Assembly (NCBI GenBank): GCA_910586955.1
Contig: CAJUMM010000085.1
Location: 1 to 10,709 of the forward strand
DNA: 10,709 nucleotides
Direction: 5' to 3'
Source of the DNA: an uncultured Lachnospiraceae bacterium
GTDB taxonomy: Bacteria > Bacillota > Clostridia > Lachnospirales > Lachnospiraceae
The notes below the pieces were generated by a model that worked only from the letters and a program-made list of their open reading frames with translations, did not search any database and had not been told where the DNA came from. Numbering within the stretch: the stretch's first letter is position 1; every line of letters begins with the position of its first letter. The translations under genes and the position numbers were made by a program. This document shows, in pieces, positions 1 to 7,118 of this stretch.

Positions 1-1749
1 AATATCGACAGTATGACTTCAGAAATTAATAGTTTTCTGAATAAAATTAGCGGTACGGGGGAAATTCAGGAGGAAGCTTCCGGGGAGCCTGCCAAGGCGG
101 AAAGCCAGGAGAAGACCGGGAAGGGACTTACGGATTCCCTGGGAAGCAAGTGTCCCTATTTTGTACAGATTTTTTACGACGAAGGCTGCGGAATGGAGAA
201 TCTGCGGGCCTTTATGCTGGTGAATGCCCTGAAAGACATGGATTTCGAGTTTGAGTTCTATCCCGAGGACGTGGAGACCAACAGCGCCACCAGCGAGGTG
301 ATTATTGAGAAAGGCTTCCTGGTAGGGGTGAATTCCGAGGAGGATGTAAAGAAAGTAATCTCGGCCATCCAGGAGCAGGGAAGTATCCATTCCTACGAGA
401 CCCTCGAAAATGAAGACAAGCCGCAGGAACAGCCCCAGGTGGAGAAGGCTGTGGAAGCCGCACCCGAACCGGCCGCTTCCGGTACGCCGGATACGGCAAA
501 GGCTGCCCAGCCCGTGGCTTCCAAGGCGGCTGTAAAGGAAAACGCCGGAGGCTCCCATGCGGCAGCGAAGCAGAGCCTGATCAGCGTGAACCTGGCCAAA
601 CTGGACGCCCTGCAGGCCCTTGTGGGAGAGATTGTGATTACCGAGTCTATGGTGACTTCCTGTCCGGAGCTTAAGGGACTGAAGCTGGACGGGTTCTTAA
701 AGTCTGCCCGCCAGCTGCGCAAGCTGACGGATGATCTCCAGGATATCGCTATGTCCCTGCGGATGGTTTCCATTTCCGGAACCTTCCAGAAGATGAACCG
801 GATTGTCCGGGATATGAAGAAAGCTTTGAATAAGGATGTGCGCCTGACCATCATCGGTGAGGACACGGAGATTGATAAGACTATCGTTGACAGCATTGGC
901 GATCCCATTATGCACATTGTCCGCAACTCCATGGATCACGGAATCGAGGAGACAAAGGAGGAGCGTATTGCCGCAGGCAAGGATCCCCAGGGGGAGATTA
1001 TTCTTTCCGCCTCCCATACGGGCAGCGAGGTTGTCATTACCATTGCGGATGACGGCCAGGGCATGGATCCGGAGAAGATTTTGGCGAAGGCTAAACGCAA
1101 CGGTATTCTCACCAAGCCGGAGAGTGAATATTCTAAGAAAGAGATCCTTTCCCTTCTGATGCTTCCGGGCTTTTCTACCAACGAGGAGGTTACGGAGTTC
1201 TCCGGCCGGGGCGTAGGTATGGACGTGGTGAAGAAGAATGTAGAGAGCGTAGGCGGTACCATCAGCATCAGCAGTGAGGTGGGCCAGGGAAGCCGCACGA
1301 CTTTAAAGATCCCCCTGACCATGGCGATTGTGGACGGTATGGAAGTCCGGGTGGGCAAATCCGACTTTACCATCCCCATCTCCAACATCCGCCAGTCCAT
1401 TAAGATTGCGAAAGAAAATGTCCTTTACGATTCCAAGGGAAATGAGATCGTGAAGATCATGGATGAGTTCTATCCGATTGTAAGGCTCCATGGGCTCTAC
1501 AATATCGATACGGAGGTGACGGATATCGAAGAGGGAATCCTCATCTGGGTGGAGGCCGGCGATTTGTCCTACTGCCTGTTTGTGGATGAACTTTTAGGAG
1601 AGCGCCAGATTGTGGTGAAGCCTCTTCCGGCATACCTGAACAGTTTTAACATCAAGAGTTACGGAATCGGCGGCTGCACCATCTTAGGAGACGGCGTGAT
1701 CAGCATTATTCTGGATGTGCCAAGCCTCTGCGCGGCGGCGAATGTATAG
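1..1749 (+). CDS. cheA: Chemotaxis histidine kinase CheA, 5' partial
   Basis: CheA autophosphorylates on a histidine and passes the phosphate to CheY and CheB at receptor-CheW arrays. The frame is open to base 1 (582 residues visible), and the first ATG at 13 has no ribosome site before it, so the gene almost certainly begins upstream and the N-terminal Hpt domain (P1) with the phospho-histidine lies outside the window. Counting from the ATG at 13: P2 response-regulator docking domain about 47-130, an Ala/Pro/Glu-rich linker 131-187, P3 dimerisation helices about 188-250, P4 ATPase about 255-435 with N box HIVRNSMDHG (301-310), G1 DDGQGMD (346-352) and G2 GRGVGMDVV (398-406), and a P5 CheW-like domain from about 435 to the end. 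All visible ATP-site motifs are intact. Full-length CheA is usually about 650-700 residues, which fits a missing domain of 100-130 residues. cheW follows after 38 nt, so the two are probably cotranscribed. Confidence 0.95.
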   Translation, partial: NIDSMTSEINSFLNKISGTGEIQEEASGEPAKAESQEKTGKGLTDSLGSKCPYFVQIFYDEGCGMENLRAFMLVNALKDMDFEFEFYPEDVETNSATSEVIIEKGFLVGVNSEEDVKKVISAIQEQGSIHSYETLENEDKPQEQPQVEKAVEAAPEPAASGTPDTAKAAQPVASKAAVKENAGGSHAAAKQSLISVNLAKLDALQALVGEIVITESMVTSCPELKGLKLDGFLKSARQLRKLTDDLQDIAMSLRMVSISGTFQKMNRIVRDMKKALNKDVRLTIIGEDTEIDKTIVDSIGDPIMHIVRNSMDHGIEETKEERIAAGKDPQGEIILSASHTGSEVVITIADDGQGMDPEKILAKAKRNGILTKPESEYSKKEILSLLMLPGFSTNEEVTEFSGRGVGMDVVKKNVESVGGTISISSEVGQGSRTTLKIPLTMAIVDGMEVRVGKSDFTIPISNIRQSIKIAKENVLYDSKGNEIVKIMDEFYPIVRLHGLYNIDTEVTDIEEGILIWVEAGDLSYCLFVDELLGERQIVVKPLPAYLNSFNIKSYGIGGCTILGDGVISIILDVPSLCAAANV

Positions 1750-1787
1750 GAATCGGATTACATAAATTTTGATTTGGAGGAAAAGAC

Positions 1788-2267
1788 ATGTCTACTGAAC
1801 AGATGCAGAATATGAACACCGAAGAGAACGTTGGTACAGAGCAGGATGTGTCCACGGAGCGCTACCTGACCTTTCGGGCGGACGGTACGACCCTGGGCGT
1901 AAGCACCGAGAATGTAATTGAGATCATTACGGATCATTCCGTTACGGAACTGCCCATGGTTCCGGAATACATTAAGGGAATCATCAACCTGCGGGGCCAG
2001 ATTGTGCCGATTATCGATATCCGGCTGCGGATGGGCAAGCCCATGAGCGAGTATACGGACACCACCTGTGTGATTGTTTTGGATATCGACGGCGTGAATA
2101 TCGGAATCATTGTGGATTCCGTGGAGCAGGTGATGGATATTGATAAGAGCCTCATCTCCCCCCTTCCCGTGGAGGATCAGCAGGGACTGACCAACGGGAT
2201 GATTTCTTTAAGCAGCCAGGAGGTGCTTCTCTTCCTGAACTGCGAGGAACTGATCCGCACCTATTAA
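1788..2267 (+). CDS. cheW: Chemotaxis coupling protein CheW
   Basis: CheW is the cytoplasmic adaptor that joins CheA to the signalling tips of methyl-accepting receptors. The protein has 159 residues, the usual size, and is one SH3-like CheW domain (about 25-155) after a short polar N-terminal tail rich in Thr, Glu, Gln and Asn. The family signature is seen at residues 59-83: PEYIKGIINLRGQIVPIIDI, with the conserved NLRG at 67-70. The central strand pattern GVNIGIIVDSVEQVMDI (102-118) is also typical. The start is set by GGAGG at 1776-1780, 7 nt before the ATG. It lies 38 nt after cheA and 71 nt before cheR. CheV is excluded because no receiver domain is present. Confidence 0.95.
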   Translation: MSTEQMQNMNTEENVGTEQDVSTERYLTFRADGTTLGVSTENVIEIITDHSVTELPMVPEYIKGIINLRGQIVPIIDIRLRMGKPMSEYTDTTCVIVLDIDGVNIGIIVDSVEQVMDIDKSLISPLPVEDQQGLTNGMISLSSQEVLLFLNCEELIRTY

Positions 2268-2292
2268 GAAAATACGCAAAGGTGTACTTTGG

Positions 2293-2310
2293 CGCCCGGA
2301 AATGCGGGCG
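2293..2310 (+). other. Small GC hairpin in the cheW-cheR gap
   Basis: Arms CGCCCG (2293-2298) and CGGGCG (2305-2310) enclose a 6-nt loop. No T-run follows, so it does not look like an intrinsic terminator. It may be an mRNA structure upstream of the cheR ribosome site or chance. Confidence 0.3.
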
Positions 2311-2338
2311 GGATGAATGAAACGCCTAGGAGGTTATC

Positions 2339-3151
2339 ATGTTAACGATTTCAGACAGCGATTTTCACAGATTGGTTAATTTTGTAAAGAGTAATTACGG
2401 CATTGATCTGTCCAAGAAGAAACAGCTCATTATGGGGCGTCTTTCTACCACCATTATGACCATGGGTTTTAACAGCTTCAAAGAGTATGTGGATTATCTT
2501 CTGAAGACCAAGAAACCGGAAGATTTGGAGCTGATGCTGAATAAGCTTACTACAAACTATACATACTTCATGCGGGAGGAAGTGCATTTTAAATTCTTTA
2601 CGGACACCATTCTTCCCTATCTGGAGAAGACAAAGACCAATAAAGTATTAAGCATCTGGAGTGCGGGCTGTTCCTCAGGAGAGGAGCCCTACACCATTTC
2701 CATGCTGCTGAAAGAATACTTCGGTGCCAAAGCATCCCAGTGGGATACCCGGGTTCTTGCTACGGATATTTCCAAGAATGCCCTGGGAGCCGCACAGAAT
2801 GCCGTGTATGATGAGAGTTCCTTAAAGGAGGTCCCCCCCAGTTGGAAGACGAAATACTTCGCCAAAACTTCGGAGCCGGGTCTTTATACGGTGGCGCCTA
2901 TGATTAAGAACAACGTGATCTTCCGTACCTTTAACTTGATGGATCCCATCCGTTTCAAGCTGAAATTCGATGTGATTTTCTGCCGGAACGTGATGATTTA
3001 TTTTGATCAGCAGACGAAAGAGGCTCTGGTAAACCGGTTTTACCAGGCCACCAATCCGGGGGGCTATCTTCTTATCGGTCATTCGGAGAGTTTAAACAAG
3101 GAGACGGTTCCTTACCGTTATCTTATGCCGGCTACTTACCGGAAAGAGTAA
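2339..3151 (+). CDS. cheR: Chemoreceptor glutamate methyltransferase CheR
   Basis: CheR transfers a methyl group from S-adenosylmethionine to glutamates on chemoreceptors and so resets receptor activity during adaptation. The 270-residue length is normal. An N-terminal helical domain (about 1-75) precedes the Rossmann-type methyltransferase. The junction carries TTNYTYFMRE (71-80), matching the family TTN-x-T-x-FF-R-E motif. SAM-binding motif I is WSAGCSSGEEPY (107-118), the acidic strand is ATDIS (141-145), and the motif DVIFCRNVMIYFD (211-223) and GGYLLIGHSES (241-251) are canonical CheR. The start is fixed by AGGAGG at 2328-2333, 5 nt before the ATG. cheB begins 30 nt downstream, making a methylation-demethylation gene pair. 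Confidence 0.96.
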   Translation: MLTISDSDFHRLVNFVKSNYGIDLSKKKQLIMGRLSTTIMTMGFNSFKEYVDYLLKTKKPEDLELMLNKLTTNYTYFMREEVHFKFFTDTILPYLEKTKTNKVLSIWSAGCSSGEEPYTISMLLKEYFGAKASQWDTRVLATDISKNALGAAQNAVYDESSLKEVPPSWKTKYFAKTSEPGLYTVAPMIKNNVIFRTFNLMDPIRFKLKFDVIFCRNVMIYFDQQTKEALVNRFYQATNPGGYLLIGHSESLNKETVPYRYLMPATYRKE

Positions 3152-3181
3152 TCCGGCAGCGATTGATTAAGAAAGGTATCT

Positions 3182-4285
3182 ATGATGCAGAATAAAATAA
3201 GAGTATTTGTGGTGGATGATTCCATCTTTTTCCGTCAGATGCTGATTCGGGATCTGCAGGCCAGAAGCAACATCGAAGTTGTAGGCTTTGCTGCCAGCGC
3301 TTTCGAGGCCCGCAACAAGATTCCCTCCATCAAACCGGACGTGATTACTATGGATGTGGAGATGCCGGGGCTAAGCGGGATTGATTTTCTCAAAGAGCTG
3401 CTTCCCAAGCATCCCATTCCGGTGATCCTTGTTTCTTCTCTGAACTTAAGCGTGTTCGATGCCCTGGCGGCCGGCGCAGTGGATTTTGTACAGAAGCCGG
3501 ACATGGGCAAAGATTACAGTGTCAAGACATTCTTTACCGTACTCAACAGTAAAATTTACATTGCCTCCAGGGCGAAAGTGAATGTGAATCTGGCCGGCAA
3601 AGCCGTACCGGGAGCAGCAGCCGGTCCCGCAGCCGGCAGTCCTGCGGCAGCCAGTGCAGCGGCTCCGGCTGCGCCCGGAAGCTTAAGTTCCGGCCTGTCC
3701 CTGAATATCCAAAACAATATAGTGATAGCTATCGGGGCTTCCACCGGAGGAACGGAGGCTACTTTGGATGTTCTGAAACGTCTTCCCGGGGATATGCCCG
3801 GGATTGTGGTGACCCAGCATATGCCGCCGGGATTTACGAAGATGTATGCGGAGCGCCTGGACCGCATCTGCAAGATGGAAGTCAAGGAGGCGCAGAACGG
3901 AGACCGGATCCGCAGAGGCCTGGTGCTGATTGCTCCCGGCGCCCTGCAGATGCGTGTGGAGAAAGATTTGAAAGGGTATTTCGTCACCTGCCAGGAAGGG
4001 GAAAAGGTAAACGGGCACCGGCCCTCGGTAGACGTGCTTTTCCAGTCGGTGGCGAAAAAGATAGGAAAGAATGCCATCGGCATTATTATGACGGGAATGG
4101 GCAGGGACGGAGCGGAAGGGCTTCTGGAAATGCGCAAAACCGGTTCCTTTACCATCGGACAGGATAAGGAGTCCTGTGTGGTATATGGAATGCCCATGGT
4201 GGCTTACGATATCGGGGGAGTGTGTGTGCAGGCCTCCTGCAGCAACATCTCCAACGTCCTCCTGGGACAGCTCCGGAAAATGTAA
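3182..4285 (+). CDS. cheB: Protein-glutamate methylesterase/deamidase CheB
   Basis: CheB removes methyl groups from receptor glutamates (and deamidates glutamines) when phosphorylated by CheA. The protein has 367 residues. Receiver domain: acidic pair D12-D13, phospho-acceptor D58 in TMDVEMPG, switch serine in VSS (84-86), and K105 in QKP. Esterase domain (about 178-365): catalytic Ser in GASTGG (S187), His in TQHMPPGF (H213) and Asp in MTGMGRDG (D309), so the triad is complete. Between the domains, residues about 138-170 are almost only Ala, Gly, Pro and Ser, longer and simpler than the usual linker. The start is the first of two adjacent ATGs (3182, 3185); GAAAGG at 3171-3176 fits either. 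It is the last gene of the chemotaxis block. Confidence 0.96.
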   Translation: MMQNKIRVFVVDDSIFFRQMLIRDLQARSNIEVVGFAASAFEARNKIPSIKPDVITMDVEMPGLSGIDFLKELLPKHPIPVILVSSLNLSVFDALAAGAVDFVQKPDMGKDYSVKTFFTVLNSKIYIASRAKVNVNLAGKAVPGAAAGPAAGSPAAASAAAPAAPGSLSSGLSLNIQNNIVIAIGASTGGTEATLDVLKRLPGDMPGIVVTQHMPPGFTKMYAERLDRICKMEVKEAQNGDRIRRGLVLIAPGALQMRVEKDLKGYFVTCQEGEKVNGHRPSVDVLFQSVAKKIGKNAIGIIMTGMGRDGAEGLLEMRKTGSFTIGQDKESCVVYGMPMVAYDIGGVCVQASCSNISNVLLGQLRKM

Positions 4286-4310
4286 ATCGGAATTAAATGA
4301 TCTTTCGTAT

Positions 4311-4337
4311 TAATTTTTCCCCTGTTTCAGCCGATAG
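4311..4337 (+). promoter_or_regulatory. SigD (sigma-28) promoter of the flgM operon
   Basis: The -35 element TAAT (4311-4314) and the -10 element GCCGATAG (4330-4337) are separated by exactly 15 nt. The known SigD/sigma-28 consensus is TAAA, about 15 nt, GCCGATAT, so one base differs in each element. It stands 48 nt before the flgM start in the only sizeable gap of the first 8 kb. Expected start of transcription is near 4343-4346. This would place the anti-sigma factor and the hook-filament genes under the sigma factor that FlgM inhibits. Confidence 0.8.
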
Positions 4338-4354
4338 ATAAAATAAGAAACAGG
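4321..4354 (+). repeat. 8-bp inverted repeat around the flgM -10 element
   Basis: Perfect arms CCTGTTTC (4321-4328) and GAAACAGG (4347-4354) enclose an 18-nt spacer that contains the SigD -10 element. No T-run follows the right arm. It could be an operator for a dimeric regulator, a hairpin in readthrough RNA from cheB, or chance. Confidence 0.5.
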
Positions 4355-4384
4355 ACGGAGCTATCTCTGAAAGGAGTTTATTTT

Positions 4385-4705
4385 ATGAAGATAACACGAA
4401 ACAATATGAGTCTCTTCCGCATGGAGGGAGCCGGTTATGCCAGGTCCGATTCCAAGGTCCAGAGCGGGACCAGGGGCAATGGAAACTACGATGCCATTAC
4501 CATCCAGTCCAGCTCCAGGCAGATTAAGGAGAAGACCTTTTCGGAGGCTCTGTCCAGACAGGTGGTATCCGAGGCCGGACAGGGAGCATCTCCGGAGAAG
4601 GTAGCGGCGGTGAAGCGGCAGGTGGAAGAGGGGACTTATCATGTAGATCCCTATTTGGCTGCATCCAGGATGCTGCTGGCCGGGGAGGCATATGCCCATG
4701 GCTGA
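4385..4705 (+). CDS. flgM: Anti-sigma-28 factor FlgM
   Basis: FlgM binds the flagellar sigma factor (SigD/FliA) and holds late genes off until the hook is complete, when it is inactivated or exported. The protein has 106 residues, in the family range. The N-terminal half is polar and rich in Gly, Ser and Asn, consistent with the disordered export region known in FlgM. The C-terminal half carries the family pattern KVAAVKRQVEEGTYHVDPY (72-90), followed by LAASRMLL, matching the sigma-binding helices of FlgM. The start is set by AGGAG at 4372-4376, 8 nt before the ATG. A SigD promoter precedes it, giving the feedback loop known from other bacteria. Its end overlaps flgN. No yvyF homologue is seen before it, unlike B. 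subtilis. Confidence 0.9.
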   Translation: MKITRNNMSLFRMEGAGYARSDSKVQSGTRGNGNYDAITIQSSSRQIKEKTFSEALSRQVVSEAGQGASPEKVAAVKRQVEEGTYHVDPYLAASRMLLAGEAYAHG

Positions 4706-5171
4706 TATGACAAAGTTTGCAGATTTGATCCGGCAGTTTATAGAGCTGTTTGATCGGATGATTCCCCTGGAGCAGGAGAAGCTGAATGTGGTGAAACAGA
4801 ATCAGGTTTCTGCCCTGGAGGATATTATAAAGAGGGAACAGGCGGAGATTATGGCCCTGCGGGGACTGGATCAGAAGCGGGAGCGTCTTCAGAAGGATCT
4901 GGGTTTTGCAGAACTGACCTTTCAGGAAATCCTGGAGCGGGTGTCCGGGGAAGAGCATGGAGAGCTTCAGCAGCTTTTTGATGAACTCTCCGGCCGGGTG
5001 AAAGAGTTCCGGTCCGTTACGGAGAGCTCCAAGACCATGATGGAAGTCAATCTCCATGCCATCAATAAGATGGTAGCCCAGAAGACCTACGGAAGTGCAA
5101 ATGTCCGGACCTATGAGGGGGACGGAAGTGTCCGCCCGGACGCGCCCCACTTTACCGACAGACGGATATAG
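4698..5171 (+). CDS. flgN: Flagellar export chaperone FlgN
   Basis: FlgN is a cytoplasmic chaperone that binds the C-terminal ends of FlgK and FlgL and delivers them to the flagellar export machine. The sequence is 157 residues, close to B. subtilis FlgN (YvyG). It is nearly all helical: about residues 5-125 show heptad-like hydrophobic spacing typical of the FlgN coiled coil, followed by a polar tail. Assignment rests on this pattern plus its position directly before flgK and flgL. The ribosome site GGGGAGG (4682-4688) is 9 nt before the ATG at 4698 and only 3 nt before an alternative ATG at 4692, so 4698 is preferred. The start lies inside flgM (8-nt overlap), suggesting translational coupling. 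Confidence 0.85.
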   Translation: MADMTKFADLIRQFIELFDRMIPLEQEKLNVVKQNQVSALEDIIKREQAEIMALRGLDQKRERLQKDLGFAELTFQEILERVSGEEHGELQQLFDELSGRVKEFRSVTESSKTMMEVNLHAINKMVAQKTYGSANVRTYEGDGSVRPDAPHFTDRRI

Positions 5172-5186
5172 AGGAGGAGTCAAGCT

Positions 5187-7103
5187 ATGATGCGTTCAAC
5201 CTTTGCCGGTTTCAGCACGGCTACCCTGGCCTTGTGTGCCAGCCAGCGTGCCCTGGAAGTAACCGGTCAGAATATTTCCAATGTAAATACACCGGGATAC
5301 ACCCGGCAGCGTCTGGATATCCAGAGCCTGTACTTGAGAGGCGGCGAGTTCTATAACTCCAATCCCAATTCCCGCATCGGCTTCGGTGTGGAGATTACAG
5401 GTGTCTCCCAGCTTAGGGATCCCTTCCTGGATAACCAGTACCGCAGCCAGATGGCGAAGCTGGGCACCACGGACGCCCAGGTGAGCGGTTATGAGAAGCT
5501 GGCCCAGTTCCTGGATGAGACCAATTCTACGGGAATTAAAAATGCTTTGGCCAATCTGAATACCCAGCTGCAGAATCTGTCAGTGAATCCCAACAGCAAG
5601 GAATTTGATTCCATGGTGAAGTCTTCCTGCCAGCAGCTTTTGAATCTCTTTCATCAGAATGCGGAAGATTTAAAGGGAGCCAGGGATGATCTCAGCAGCG
5701 AGTTTACCGATACTACGGTGAAGGACGCCAATGAAATTCTCAAGAACCTGGCGGAGTTAAACGAGACCATCCGGAACAGCCAGATTCTGGGAAATCCGGC
5801 TCTGGAGCTGAAAGACCAGAGAAACGAGCTCATTGACGAGCTGGCCAGCTATCTTCCCATTACGGTGAAATACCGGGATGAGAAGCTGGTATCCGTGGTA
5901 AATGCAAAGGATCCCACGGACGAGATGGTAAGTAAGACCATCGAGGAGCTGGATATTTATTTTGTAGATAAGACGGGAACCAAGCATCTCCTGGTTTCTG
6001 ATAATAAGTACGGTTCCTTCTCTGCCGACGGTCTCAGTTCTGCCAATGAGAAGATGAGCCAGATTGCGGCATTGAATGAGCAGATCAGAAATCTGGAGGC
6101 CCAGAAGCCTCAAGATGCGGCGGCCATACAGGAAGCTAAGGATCAGAGACAAAAGACATTTGAAGAGGTAAAGGATTTCCTGGATGTCCAGCTTGCTTCC
6201 GGTGCAACAGGCGAAGTGGCGATGGATGCAGATGGTAACGTTGTTTACAAGGCTCTTGACAAACCGGGTGGCACAGCTCAGGCTTATGAGCTTGTAACAG
6301 GCGGCAAGTTCTCGGCCCTGGACGCCAAGAACCTGATAGGAGATCCCATGCGCCTTTCCGTTACCACAACGGATCGGGCAGGGAATTTAACAGGTCCTAC
6401 GGAAATCACAAATACCATCACCGAAGGCGTTATGAAGGGAACCCTGGATATCCTCAACAAATCCGGCGGTTTCGACAACCCGCCCACGGATATCAACGGC
6501 ATCGGCTATTACGAGCAGACCCTGGATTCCCTGGTAGCCAAGTTTGCAGAGGTGTTCAATGAATTGAATGAGGATCCGGAAACGGATCCGGCTTTAAAGA
6601 AGGATACGCCGCTCTTTGAAAAGATTGATCCCAACAGGCCTTTCTCCGTTTCCAATATCAAGATTGCGGACGGCTGGGCCAACAATGAGTACGGAGTCCG
6701 TACCTCCAAGGATAAGGTGCCGGGAGAGGGAGACGATGTAGTTGGCTCCACGGCGGATGAAAATGTATTGAAAATGATCGAGGCTTTGAACTCCAGCCAG
6801 AAGTTTGTGAAAGAGGGCTCAGGGACGCCTTTCTACAACGGTACTTTCTACAACTGCTTCGCCAACATGGAGAATGTGCTGAATATCGATCTCAAGGCGG
6901 CCAAGAACACTTTGGATAACAAGATTACCGTCATCAACCAGACGGCGGATTTGAAGGATGCCATTTCCGGTGTATCCCTGGACGAGGAGGGAATCAACCT
7001 TCTCCACTACCAGCAGTCCTACTCTGCGGCGGCCAGGCTGATGACCACCTTGGATGAGGCCCTGGATAAGCTGATTAACGGAACCGGCGTAGTCGGAAGG
7101 TAA
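5187..7103 (+). CDS. flgK: Flagellar hook-associated protein 1, FlgK
   Basis: FlgK forms the first ring of the hook-filament junction and is exported through the flagellar channel. The N-terminal D0 segment has the axial-protein signature ALEVTGQNISNVNTPGYTRQ (22-41), and the C-terminal D0 segment GVSLDEEGINLLHYQQSYSA (595-614) followed by AARLMTTLDEALDKLING is canonical. The D1 segment GIGYYEQTLDSLVAKFAEVF (438-457) is also typical. At 638 residues it is longer than the usual 500-550. Part of the excess is a second copy of the helical element LNE-x-IRN...KDQR (191-212 and again 296-321) and a middle domain up to about 430. The start is fixed by AGGAGG at 5172-5177, 9 nt before the first ATG. 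It follows flgN after 15 nt. Confidence 0.95.
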   Translation: MMRSTFAGFSTATLALCASQRALEVTGQNISNVNTPGYTRQRLDIQSLYLRGGEFYNSNPNSRIGFGVEITGVSQLRDPFLDNQYRSQMAKLGTTDAQVSGYEKLAQFLDETNSTGIKNALANLNTQLQNLSVNPNSKEFDSMVKSSCQQLLNLFHQNAEDLKGARDDLSSEFTDTTVKDANEILKNLAELNETIRNSQILGNPALELKDQRNELIDELASYLPITVKYRDEKLVSVVNAKDPTDEMVSKTIEELDIYFVDKTGTKHLLVSDNKYGSFSADGLSSANEKMSQIAALNEQIRNLEAQKPQDAAAIQEAKDQRQKTFEEVKDFLDVQLASGATGEVAMDADGNVVYKALDKPGGTAQAYELVTGGKFSALDAKNLIGDPMRLSVTTTDRAGNLTGPTEITNTITEGVMKGTLDILNKSGGFDNPPTDINGIGYYEQTLDSLVAKFAEVFNELNEDPETDPALKKDTPLFEKIDPNRPFSVSNIKIADGWANNEYGVRTSKDKVPGEGDDVVGSTADENVLKMIEALNSSQKFVKEGSGTPFYNGTFYNCFANMENVLNIDLKAAKNTLDNKITVINQTADLKDAISGVSLDEEGINLLHYQQSYSAAARLMTTLDEALDKLINGTGVVGR

Positions 7104-7118
7104 TGGGAGGGAATTTGT

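Noticed and set aside
19..558. Long antisense frame opposite cheA
   Set aside because: Shadow of cheA on the other strand, with no recognisable domain or ribosome site; the same holds for the 417-residue frame at 6819-8072 opposite flgK and flgL and the frame at 3556-4197 opposite cheB.
2006..2013. GCCGATTA inside cheW as a SigD -10 element
   Set aside because: No TAAA-like -35 about 15 nt upstream, and it is inside conserved coding sequence.
4291..4318. AATTAA...TTAATT plus T-run after cheB as a terminator
   Set aside because: Only six A-T pairs with a 13-nt loop, too weak. The T-run is better explained as the spacer of the SigD promoter.
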